Assembly: GCA_937975585.1 (NCBI GenBank)
Contig: CALJUC010000227.1
Location: 1 to 5,266 of the forward strand
DNA: 5,266 nt
Direction of reading: 5' to 3'
Origin: an uncultured Moraxella sp.
GTDB taxonomy: Bacteria; Pseudomonadota; Gammaproteobacteria; Pseudomonadales; Moraxellaceae
A program made the position numbers and the translations under genes. A model generated the notes under the pieces. It did not search any database, was not told the origin of the DNA, and saw nothing but the letters and a program-made list of their open reading frames with translations. Positions 1-5,266 of this stretch are shown here, in pieces (position 1 is the stretch's first letter; every line of letters starts with the position of its first letter).

Positions 1-227
1 GCTACTATATTTTTTCCTCTTACGTAAAAAAATTACGGTTTTGCGTAAGTCCTATAACTTAAAGCTGAAACCGCGCTTTGAGAAATAAAACTTAACTTAG
101 CTTAGGGACACACCCTAGTTTAATTTAGTTACCTTAATAATAGATTAAAGCATCTTAGGGTCATCGCTTAATGACATAATACGCTGATCAGTCGTAATAG
201 TATTGTCGTAACAGGATTTAGGAAAAA
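1..227. other. AT-rich noncoding region with successive hairpins
   Basis: I see no gene here; together with the apt leader, bases 1-386 are without a supported coding sequence. Three inverted repeats follow one another: 19-29 with 39-49 (11 bp including one G-U pair), 58-65 with 75-82 (8 bp including one G-U pair), and 90-107 with 113-130 (18 positions: 12 Watson-Crick pairs, 3 G-U pairs, 3 mismatches, 5-base loop). A palindrome CTGATCAG lies at 184-191, and CTTAGGG occurs at 101-107 and 154-160. This could be the 3' untranslated end of a gene left of the window, or a structured RNA. I could not match it to a known RNA family. Confidence 0.4.
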
Positions 228-246
228 ATGTTAGCAAAACCAAATT

Positions 247-275
247 TTGAGCGGATATATCAACCATGTTACAAT
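247..275 (+). promoter_or_regulatory. Predicted sigma70 promoter of apt
   Basis: A -35 box TTGAGC (247-252) and a -10 box TACAAT (270-275) are separated by exactly 17 bases, and a TG one base upstream of the -10 (267-268) makes it an extended -10. Transcription would begin near 282-283. This lies downstream of the ATG at 228, so the longer reading frame of apt could not be translated from this transcript. It supports the apt start at 387, with a leader of roughly 105 bases. Confidence 0.6.
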
Positions 276-337
276 ACGAACGATAGTAGGTTTATATATG
301 CTTACAGATTAGGAATTTATCAAGGCTATTTTTCGCT

Positions 338-366
338 AGGCACCGCTACAATGCAGTGCCTTTTTT
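338..366 (+). terminator. Terminator-like hairpin in the apt leader
   Basis: AGGCAC (338-343) pairs perfectly with GTGCCT (356-361). After one C-A mismatch, GC (345-346) pairs with GC (353-354), leaving a 6-base loop. The 3' arm runs into six consecutive T (361-366). This has the form of a Rho-independent terminator, yet it sits between the predicted promoter and the apt ribosome binding site, about 20 bases before the start codon. It may act as an attenuator or as the end of a short RNA of about 85 bases. A weak competing pairing exists between AAGGC (322-326) and GCCTT (358-362). I recognise no riboswitch. Confidence 0.5.
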
Positions 367-386
367 CATCACAGAAGGTTATGGTT

Positions 387-908
387 ATGTCGCAAGCTAC
401 TGCAACTCATCCGTTTTGGCAAATTATTCGTATGGTACCTGATTTCCCTAAGGCGGGAATTGATTTTTATGATATCACGCCGCTATTGCGTGATCATGTG
501 CCAGCGGTGATCGAAGCGTTATTGGCGGCATTGCCTGAGGGCTTATTAGATACCATTGATAGCTTTGCTGCGATTGAAGCACGCGGTTTTATTTTTGCCA
601 GTTTGTTGGCGGGTCATACGGGCAAAGGCATTGTCTTAGTGCGTAAAGAGGGTAAATTACCACCACCAGTTGCCAATAAAAGCTATGCGCTAGAGTACGG
701 TAAAGATACGCTAGAAATGCAAGCTAATCAGCGCCCTGATAAGGTGTTATTGGTCGATGATATCTTGGCAACTGGCGGCACAATTCGTGCGGCAATTGAG
801 TTGTGTCAATTGGCCGGTCATGATGTGGCAGCGGCTTTGGTATTGCTCGACTTGGTTGACCTACATCAGCCTATGGATGTACCTGTGTATACGGTGTTAA
901 CGGCATAA
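387..908 (+). CDS. apt: Adenine phosphoribosyltransferase
   Basis: Cytoplasmic purine-salvage enzyme joining adenine and PRPP to give AMP and pyrophosphate. From the chosen start the protein has 173 residues, close to the roughly 180 of E. coli Apt. Visible landmarks are the N-terminal segment DFPKAGIDFYDITPLL (19-34), EARGF (64-68), the flexible-loop region VRKEGKLP (85-92), LEYG (102-105), and the PRPP-binding motif VLLVDDILATGGT (120-132) with its acidic pair D124-D125. The frame is open back to an ATG at 228, but the extra 53 residues do not resemble Apt and contain the predicted promoter and a terminator-like hairpin. The ATG at 387 has AGAAGG (373-378) 8 bases upstream. An ATG at 381 is too close to that site. 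The gene appears monocistronic and converges on tal. The family call is near certain; the start is likely. Confidence 0.96.
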   Translation: MSQATATHPFWQIIRMVPDFPKAGIDFYDITPLLRDHVPAVIEALLAALPEGLLDTIDSFAAIEARGFIFASLLAGHTGKGIVLVRKEGKLPPPVANKSYALEYGKDTLEMQANQRPDKVLLVDDILATGGTIRAAIELCQLAGHDVAAALVLLDLVDLHQPMDVPVYTVLTA

Positions 909-918
909 TTGACTAAAA

Positions 919-957
919 TCAGGGTCGATTGCCGGTGGATACGACAATCGACCCTGA
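919..957. terminator. Hairpin between convergent apt and tal, probable terminator
   Basis: A perfect 13-bp inverted repeat pairs 919-931 (TCAGGGTCGATTG) with 945-957, around a 13-base loop. Read on the minus strand it is followed by TTTT (915-918 on the plus strand), a short U-tract suited to ending tal transcription. Read on the plus strand it has no T-run, so its role for apt is less clear. The placement 10 bases after the apt stop suggests shared use. Confidence 0.65.
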
Positions 958-982
958 AATAAGAGTTGAAAGGTTCAGAAGT

Positions 983-1040
983 CATGATGGAACATCGGAT
1001 CGATGCGCCATCATGCACCATCATGCAACTCAGTGAGTTG
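983..1040. repeat. Tandem 10-bp repeat and nested inverted repeats after tal
   Basis: CCATCATGCA occurs twice in direct tandem (1008-1017, 1018-1027). CATGATGG (983-990) can pair with either copy of CCATCATG. With the first copy, CATCG (993-997) and CGATG (1001-1005) extend the hairpin across a small internal loop to a 3-base loop. A further inverted repeat CAACTCA/TGAGTTG (1026-1032, 1034-1040) lies just past the tal stop codon on the minus strand. The function is unknown; mRNA 3'-end structure is plausible. Confidence 0.55.
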
Positions 1041-1042
1041 GT

Positions 1043-1978
1043 TTAGATAAGTTGATTCAGACGCTCAACCAACTCGGCGCGCGCTTTGATAAAGCCTTCA
1101 ATACCACCACTTAATAAATCTTGGGTGAGTGGGTCTTGACTGACTTGCTCGTCAAATAGGGCTTTATCCAAGACTTGTTTATCGATGGCATTAAATTCCA
1201 TATCTGGGTAAAGCTGACGTTCAACAGATTGTTCCATGGCTGCCAATTGGTCGATTAAATCTGGGGCAATGGTCAATAAATCACAGCCCGCCAATGCCAA
1301 AATCTGATCCACACTGCGGAAGCTTGCGCCCATAACTTGGGTCTTGTAGCCGTGTTGTTTGTAGTAGCTATAAATGCGCTTGACGGATTGTACGCCTTTA
1401 TCCTCGCTAATCGCTACGCTATCAACGCCTAGCTGTTTCTTTTGCCAATCCAAAATACGACCAACGAATGGTGAAATCAAAGTCACACCGGCATCGGCAC
1501 AGGCTTTGGCTTGGTGCAAACCAAATAGCAACGTCACATTACAATGAATACCTTGTTGCTCAAGCGCACGCGCGGCTTCAATCCCTTCCCACGTACCCGC
1601 GATTTTAATTAACACGCGTTCACGGCTGATACCAGCTTGTTCGTAAGCTTGGATATATTCAAGCGCTTTGGCAAGGGTAGCATCAGTGTCATACGATAAG
1701 CGCGCATCTACTTCGGTTGAGACACGACCGGCGATCAGCTTTAAAATCTCAAGACCAATATAGATGGTCAATTCGTCAATGACCTTGTCGATATCGTTGT
1801 TGTGTTTGGCCAAGGCTTGTTGGATGACTGGCTCCATCTCGGGGGTCGATAGTGCTTTGGTAATAAGGCTTGGGTTAGTGGTGGCATCGACCGGTTTTAG
1901 GCGAGCAATCGCGGCCAAATCGCCCGTATCGGCAACCACAGTGGTCATTTTTTTTAGTTGGTTTAAGCTTGAAGTCAT
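1043..1978 (-). CDS. tal: Transaldolase (TalB type)
   Basis: Cytoplasmic pentose-phosphate enzyme that moves a dihydroxyacetone unit from sedoheptulose 7-phosphate to glyceraldehyde 3-phosphate, giving erythrose 4-phosphate and fructose 6-phosphate. The 311-residue protein aligns by eye along its length with E. coli TalB (about 317). Visible features are TTVVADTGD with D17, the signature DATTNPSL (31-38), LEILKL (76-81), STEVDARLSYDT (87-98) with E89, the Schiff-base lysine K125 in LIKIAGTW, and the phosphate-binding SPFVGRILDW (169-178) with R174. The family core is complete. The frame is open to an ATG at 2032, but the start at 1978 gives the TalB-like N-terminus and has AGGA (plus-strand TCCT, 1984-1987) 5 bases upstream. 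The gene diverges from pheA and appears monocistronic. Its product feeds the shikimate pathway, upstream of PheA's substrate. Confidence 0.97.
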   Translation of the reverse strand: MTSSLNQLKKMTTVVADTGDLAAIARLKPVDATTNPSLITKALSTPEMEPVIQQALAKHNNDIDKVIDELTIYIGLEILKLIAGRVSTEVDARLSYDTDATLAKALEYIQAYEQAGISRERVLIKIAGTWEGIEAARALEQQGIHCNVTLLFGLHQAKACADAGVTLISPFVGRILDWQKKQLGVDSVAISEDKGVQSVKRIYSYYKQHGYKTQVMGASFRSVDQILALAGCDLLTIAPDLIDQLAAMEQSVERQLYPDMEFNAIDKQVLDKALFDEQVSQDPLTQDLLSGGIEGFIKARAELVERLNQLI

Positions 1979-2191
1979 AAGGTTCCTACCAATGTTATTC
2001 TCAGGTTTTTTTACGAATACATACAAATACACAAATCCTAAAGGGCATTAATATGGCTAATTGTTAATGAGGTAATAGCAGTCATAGACCCAAATAATGT
2101 AGCAGAAGCTATCACAGTTTTGATGACAGTGGCTAGTGTTTTTTTAAATTTTGTCGTGTTTAAGCATGGTTATGAGTGATAGGGTAAGCGA

Positions 2192-2227
2192 TTTAGCCAA
2201 CCAAAAATAACCAAAATTTTGGCTAAA
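2192..2227. promoter_or_regulatory. Nested palindrome, possible operator
   Basis: TTTAGCCAA (2192-2200) is repeated in inverse as TTGGCTAAA (2219-2227). Its right half overlaps a perfect 12-bp palindrome CCAAAATTTTGG (2211-2222). The left part also carries AACCAAAA twice (2199-2206, 2209-2216). The dyad layout suits a dimeric regulator. As RNA it could also form alternative hairpins, since TTTTGG (2217-2222) is able to pair with CCAAAA at 2201-2206. Which gene it serves is not shown; it lies about 105 bases before pheA. Confidence 0.4.
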
Positions 2228-2251
2228 CCGTGATAAAAGTAGGCAATACCG

Positions 2252-2270
2252 AGGGCGAAATAGTCGCCTT
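2252..2270 (+). other. Small GC-rich hairpin before pheA
   Basis: AGGGCGA (2252-2258) pairs with TCGCCTT (2264-2270) as 7 bp including one G-T pair, with a 5-base loop. There is no clean U-tract after it; the next T-run is TTTT at 2280-2283. It could be a weak terminator in a leader, or incidental. Confidence 0.3.
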
Positions 2271-2284
2271 ATCCGTCCATTTTA

Positions 2285-2293
2285 TGCTAGTAT
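2285..2293 (+). promoter_or_regulatory. Possible extended -10 promoter of pheA
   Basis: TG-C-TAGTAT (2285-2293) fits an extended -10 element, but the bases about 17 upstream do not resemble TTGACA. A second -10-like TATGAT at 2304-2309 would leave a leader of only about 15 bases. The pheA start at 2331 has a weak ribosome site, GGA at 2322-2324, 6 bases upstream. Confidence 0.3.
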
Positions 2294-2330
2294 CTGTGCA
2301 AAATATGATGAGCAACACCACGGATATATT

Positions 2331-3440
2331 ATGAGTGAACAAAACGCAACCCATGAGCAATTACTGGTCTTACGTCAAAAAATTGATAACGTTGATGAAC
2401 AAATCCAAGCCTTGATTAACCAACGTGCAGGCTATGCAGCTGAAGTAGCCAAGGTCAAAAAAAGTGTCGAAGATAACCCGATTTTTTACCGCCCAGAACG
2501 CGAAGCCCAAGTCCTCAAAAAAGTCATGGAGCGCAACCAAGAATTAGGCGGTAACTTGCCAGCCGATAAAATGGCGCGCCTATTTCGTGAAATCATGTCA
2601 GTCTGCCTGGACTTAGAAGCACCGCAAAAGATTGCCTACCTTGGCCCAGCCGGCACGTTTACCCATGCGGCAGCATTAAAGCACTTTGGCAAGGCGGCCA
2701 CCACAGTACCACTACCAACGATTACCGATGTGTTCCGTGAAGTGGAAGCGGGCTCTGCCATGTATGGCGTGGTGCCAGTCGAAAATTCATCGGAAGGCGT
2801 GGTCAATCATACCTTGGATGGTTTTTTAACCTCAGACCTAAAAATCATTGGCGAAGTTGAGTTGCCGATTCATCACCAATTCTTGGTCAGTGAAACGACC
2901 AAAGTGAGCGCAATTTCAAAAATCTACGCGCATAGCCAAACCTTGGCGCAATGCCGTCAATGGCTAGATACCCATTATCCAAACGTTGAACGTGTGGCAG
3001 TATCAAGCAATGGTGAAGCAGCACGCCGTATCAAAAACGAATGGCACTCAGCCGCAATTGCCGGTGACGTAGCGGCGACTGAGTACAACTTGCATAAACT
3101 GTATGAAAATATCGAAGACAACCCATCGAACACCACGCGTTTCTTGATTATCGGTCGTGAAGCGGTTGCGCCATCAGGCCAAGATAAGACCTCAATTTTG
3201 GTGGCTGCGAATGATAAAGCCGGTGCCTTAATTCAGATTTTACAGCCATTGGCAAAGCATGGTGTATCGATGACCAGTATCGAAACGCGTCCAGAGCGTC
3301 CAAGTAAATGGGCATATGTATTCTTTATCGATATGCTAGGCCATGTAGACAACCCCAATGTGCAGCAAGCTTTGGCAGAAATTCGCCCACAAGTTAAAGA
3401 CTTACGCGTGTTAGGCTCTTACCCTAAAGCGGTATTGTAA
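2331..3440 (+). CDS. pheA: Bifunctional chorismate mutase/prephenate dehydratase (P-protein)
   Basis: Cytoplasmic enzyme of phenylalanine synthesis: it rearranges chorismate to prephenate, then dehydrates and decarboxylates it to phenylpyruvate. At 369 residues it is close to E. coli PheA (386). Domains in order: AroQ-type chorismate mutase at about 8-97, with likely active-site R15, R32, K41 and R57-E58; prephenate dehydratase at about 100-275, from IAYLGPAGTFTHAAA to the catalytic NTTRF (267-271), with ENSSEG at 151-156; and a C-terminal ACT domain at about 286-365. The ACT domain carries GALI (298-301) and ETRP (318-321), matching the GALV and ESRP motifs that bind Phe, so feedback inhibition by Phe is expected. 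A gapless comparison from RLF (83-85) puts E96 where E. coli has Q88 in the mutase site. The start is the first ATG and gives a family-like N-terminus. It appears monocistronic. Confidence 0.97.
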   Translation: MSEQNATHEQLLVLRQKIDNVDEQIQALINQRAGYAAEVAKVKKSVEDNPIFYRPEREAQVLKKVMERNQELGGNLPADKMARLFREIMSVCLDLEAPQKIAYLGPAGTFTHAAALKHFGKAATTVPLPTITDVFREVEAGSAMYGVVPVENSSEGVVNHTLDGFLTSDLKIIGEVELPIHHQFLVSETTKVSAISKIYAHSQTLAQCRQWLDTHYPNVERVAVSSNGEAARRIKNEWHSAAIAGDVAATEYNLHKLYENIEDNPSNTTRFLIIGREAVAPSGQDKTSILVAANDKAGALIQILQPLAKHGVSMTSIETRPERPSKWAYVFFIDMLGHVDNPNVQQALAEIRPQVKDLRVLGSYPKAVL

Positions 3441-3465
3441 GTCGCTACGCTAATTCACATACAAC

Positions 3466-3496
3466 GACAAAAGCAGTCGATTCGATTGCTTTTGTC
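3466..3496 (+). terminator. Terminator hairpin after pheA
   Basis: A 14-bp stem with one G-T pair joins 3466-3479 (GACAAAAGCAGTCG) to 3483-3496 around a 3-base ATT loop. The A-run in the left arm and TTTT in the right arm give the AAAAGC...GCTTTT form seen in many gammaproteobacterial terminators. It begins 26 bases after the pheA stop and separates pheA from the yej genes. No long U-run follows the stem. Confidence 0.7.
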
Positions 3497-3516
3497 ATCC
3501 TATAGTTCATCCCATC

Positions 3517-3533
3517 CTGTCTTATTAAGACAG
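3517..3533. repeat. Short inverted repeat upstream of yejB
   Basis: CTGTCTTA (3517-3524) and TAAGACAG (3526-3533) form an 8-bp perfect dyad around one base. It sits about 85 bases before the yejB start, between the pheA terminator and yejB, where an operator could lie. I found no convincing -35/-10 pair next to it, so the role is open. Confidence 0.35.
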
Positions 3534-3618
3534 CCATCTGTTGCCCATTGAGTTAATGATGACAGTAAGTCAATCAAAGCAGGAACGGCATAGCAAATAG
3601 AGTGAAGGAACGATAATC

Positions 3619-4674
3619 ATGGGTCAATATATTCTAAAACGGCTATTGCTGATTATCCCGACACTGTTTTTGATTTTGCTGACCAACTTTGCCATTGTCC
3701 AATCGGCGCCCGGTGGCCCTGTCGAGCAAAAAATTGCCGAAATCGAGCAAGCGCAAAAACAAGGCGCGACCCAAACCCAACTCAGCAATCCGACCACCAG
3801 TTATCAAGGTAGTCGTGGTTTGTCGCCAGATATGGTAGACGCTATCAAGCAGCAATACGGCTTTGATAAGCCCGCGCCAGAACGTTTTTGGATTATGCTC
3901 ACAAACTATGCCAAAGGCGATTTTGGTGAGTCGTTTTTTAAGGGAAAACCTGTCGGACAGCTTATCGTTGAAAAAATGCCGGTATCTATCTCATTAGGCT
4001 TATGGAGTACCTTGCTGATTTATATGATTGCTATTCCGCTTGGCATTGCCAAAGCCATTCGTCATAATTCACTGATGGATAAAACCACCGCGCTGCTATT
4101 AGCCGTCAGCTACGCGATTCCCGTATTTGTGCTTGCTGTGTTGCTATTAGTGCTATTTGCCGGTGGTAGCTATTGGCAGATTTTCCCGCTGCAAGGTTTG
4201 GTGTCTGAAAACTTCGATAAACTCTCTGCCTTAGGTAAAATCAAAGATTACTTTTGGCATTTGGCGTTGCCGTTGGTGGCAAGTACTATTGGCGGTTTTG
4301 CCGGTCTTGCTTATCTGACCAAGTTTAGCTTTATGGAAGAACTTAATAAACAATATGTGCTGACCGCACGTAGTAAGGGCTTAACCGAAAGGCGTGTGCT
4401 GTATGGCCATGTGTTTCGCAATGCGATGTTGATTATCATTGCCGGATTGCCATCTGCGATTGTCGGGATATTTTTTACTGGAAATTTCTTGATTGAGGTT
4501 ATTTTTAATTTAGACGGACTAGGGCGATTAGGCTTTGAAGCGATACAACAGCGCGATTATCCAGTTATCTTTGGTACGCTGTTTATTTTTACCTTAATTG
4601 GCTTAATTTTGCAGTTGATTAGCGATGTGACTTATCATCTGATTGACCCGCGTATTGATTTTGAGGGGCGCTAA
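3619..4674 (+). CDS. yejB: Peptide/microcin C ABC transporter permease YejB
   Basis: Inner-membrane permease of the YejABEF importer, a member of the oligopeptide/dipeptide (DppB-like) family; E. coli Yej takes up peptides and microcin C. The 351-residue protein closely resembles E. coli YejB (364) at both ends, from GQYILKRLLLIIPTL to the C-terminal IDPRIDFEGR. Predicted membrane segments lie near 8-28, 125-147, 157-181, 215-235, 267-291 and 317-338. A periplasmic stretch between the first two starts with APGGPVEQ (30-37) and has a Gln-rich part (44-63). The cytoplasmic EAA-type loop, which contacts the ATPase, lies around 240-270 (QYVLTARSKG, then VFRNAM). AAGGA (3605-3609) is 9 bases before the ATG. 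It overlaps yejE by one base. No yejA precedes it; pheA does. Confidence 0.95.
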   Translation: MGQYILKRLLLIIPTLFLILLTNFAIVQSAPGGPVEQKIAEIEQAQKQGATQTQLSNPTTSYQGSRGLSPDMVDAIKQQYGFDKPAPERFWIMLTNYAKGDFGESFFKGKPVGQLIVEKMPVSISLGLWSTLLIYMIAIPLGIAKAIRHNSLMDKTTALLLAVSYAIPVFVLAVLLLVLFAGGSYWQIFPLQGLVSENFDKLSALGKIKDYFWHLALPLVASTIGGFAGLAYLTKFSFMEELNKQYVLTARSKGLTERRVLYGHVFRNAMLIIIAGLPSAIVGIFFTGNFLIEVIFNLDGLGRLGFEAIQQRDYPVIFGTLFIFTLIGLILQLISDVTYHLIDPRIDFEGR

Positions 4675-5266
4675 TGTTGATTAATCATCCGATTTGGCAA
4701 GCGCGTATTAACCGGTTTAAACGCAATAAAGTGGGCTTTATCTCACTGATTATTTTCACAGTGATTTTTGTCATTTGTATGGCGGTCAATGTGGTCGCCA
4801 ATGACAAGCCGATTATGGTCAAATACCAAGATAACTATTATTTCCCAGTCGCTAAAGCCTATCCGGAAACCACGTTTGGTGGGGTGTTTGAAACTGAAAC
4901 CAACTACCAAGACCCTGTGGTCAAAGATTTAATTAATCAAAAGGGCTATATGATTGAGCCAATCATTCCCTTTGCTGACCAAACGCCAAGCGTTACCCGT
5001 ACCGAGCCGTATCCGGCACCACCAAATCAACTAAACTGGCTTGGTACCGATGACCAAGGCCGAGATGTATTGGCGCGCGTGCTGTATGGCTTGCGCGTGT
5101 CGCTGTTGTTTGGCTTGGCACTGACCATTGCAGGGTCGATTATCGGGATTGTCGTTGGTGCGCTGCAAGGCTACTATGGTGGTTGGGTAGATTTGGGTGG
5201 TCAACGCCTGATGGAAGTATGGGGTGGACTACCGCAACTATTTATGATAATTATCTTGGTCAGTCT
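4674..5266 (+). CDS. yejE: Peptide/microcin C ABC transporter permease YejE (partial)
   Basis: Second inner-membrane permease of the YejABEF-type importer, expected to pair with YejB. Only 197 residues are in the window; the 3' part, including the EAA loop, is cut off by the edge (E. coli YejE is about 341). Visible are a first membrane segment (about 20-42), then ANDKP (42-46) and a long periplasmic domain with YYFP (55-58), FGG (68-70) and YQDP (78-81). The DppC-type signature follows, NWLGTDDQGRDVLARVLYG (121-139), then a second membrane segment (about 142-164), LQGYYGG (164-170), and the start of a third near 187. The ATG shares its A with the yejB stop (TAATG), and GAGGGG (4663-4668) inside the end of yejB provides the ribosome site, so the two are translationally coupled. 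Confidence 0.95.
   Translation, partial: MLINHPIWQARINRFKRNKVGFISLIIFTVIFVICMAVNVVANDKPIMVKYQDNYYFPVAKAYPETTFGGVFETETNYQDPVVKDLINQKGYMIEPIIPFADQTPSVTRTEPYPAPPNQLNWLGTDDQGRDVLARVLYGLRVSLLFGLALTIAGSIIGIVVGALQGYYGGWVDLGGQRLMEVWGGLPQLFMIIILVS

Larger units (their letters stand above)
1979..2330. other. Divergent tal-pheA intergenic region
   Basis: This 352-base AT-rich gap must hold the promoters of both genes. On the minus strand a TG-C-TACATT extended -10 (plus strand 2096-2104) could serve tal, but it lacks a good -35. On the plus strand it holds an 18-codon ORF with three Phe codons (2123-2179), a nested palindrome (2192-2227), a GC-rich hairpin (2252-2270) and a possible extended -10 (2285-2293). 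The frame of the small ORF stays open back to 2042 but has no ATG, GTG or TTG before 2120. Confidence 0.6.

Noticed and set aside
298..312. Four-codon ORF (MLTD) in the apt leader
   Set aside because: Too short and without a ribosome site; no regulatory codons that fit adenine metabolism.
282..386. Purine riboswitch in the apt leader
   Set aside because: I cannot find the three-way junction or conserved loop bases of a purine riboswitch; only a terminator-like hairpin is visible.
1979..2032. 18-codon N-terminal extension of tal to the ATG at 2032
   Set aside because: TalB proteins begin close to the TTVVADTGD motif, and the ATG at 1978 has a well-spaced AGGA site.
1764..2051. Plus-strand open frame of 95 codons
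   Set aside because: It is antisense to the 5' part of tal, which is a clear family match; the encoded sequence resembles nothing I recognise.
2042..2179. Longer gene or gene remnant of about 45 codons before pheA
   Set aside because: The frame is open and hydrophobic but has no ATG, GTG or TTG before 2120 and no recognisable family; more likely chance.
924..3488. Shared TCGATTG in the hairpins after apt and pheA as a DNA uptake or repeat element
   Set aside because: Only a 7-base match in two stems; too short to distinguish from chance without a genome count.
3643..3855. Minus-strand open frame of 70 codons
   Set aside because: It lies wholly inside yejB on the opposite strand, with no family resemblance.

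Overview
The window looks like ordinary chromosomal sequence from a gammaproteobacterium, most likely a member of the Moraxellaceae (Psychrobacter or Moraxella type). This rests on the moderate-to-low GC, the mix of AT-rich intergenic stretches with ordinary housekeeping genes, and the protein sequences as remembered (Apt, TalB-type transaldolase, PheA P-protein, YejB, YejE). The genus is an inference; the protein families are secure. I see no mobile element, CRISPR array, tRNA or rRNA.

Layout. Bases 1-386 are noncoding and rich in hairpins. They end in a good sigma70-type promoter (247-275) and a terminator-like hairpin (338-366) just before apt (387-908, +), an adenine salvage enzyme. apt converges on tal (1043-1978, -), the pentose-phosphate transaldolase; the 134-base gap holds a perfect 13-bp hairpin, a tandem 10-bp repeat and further inverted repeats. 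tal diverges from pheA (2331-3440, +), the bifunctional chorismate mutase/prephenate dehydratase with a C-terminal ACT domain. The tal-pheA gap (1979-2330) holds a nested palindrome, a small GC-rich hairpin and a short ORF with several Phe codons, which could be regulatory. pheA ends in a strong hairpin, a likely terminator. A separate unit then begins with yejB (3619-4674, +), followed by yejE (4674 to the window edge, +, partial). These overlap in a TAATG junction and encode the two permeases of a YejABEF-type peptide/microcin C ABC importer.

How the genes work together. apt, tal and pheA are single-gene units of central metabolism. tal yields erythrose 4-phosphate, a precursor of chorismate, the substrate of PheA, but the two genes point away from each other and this is only a loose link. 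yejB and yejE clearly act together in one membrane complex. The solute-binding gene yejA is not directly upstream of yejB.

No undescribed system is evident. The points most worth a second look are noncoding: the promoter plus terminator-like hairpin in the apt leader, and the possible attenuation or operator region before pheA.
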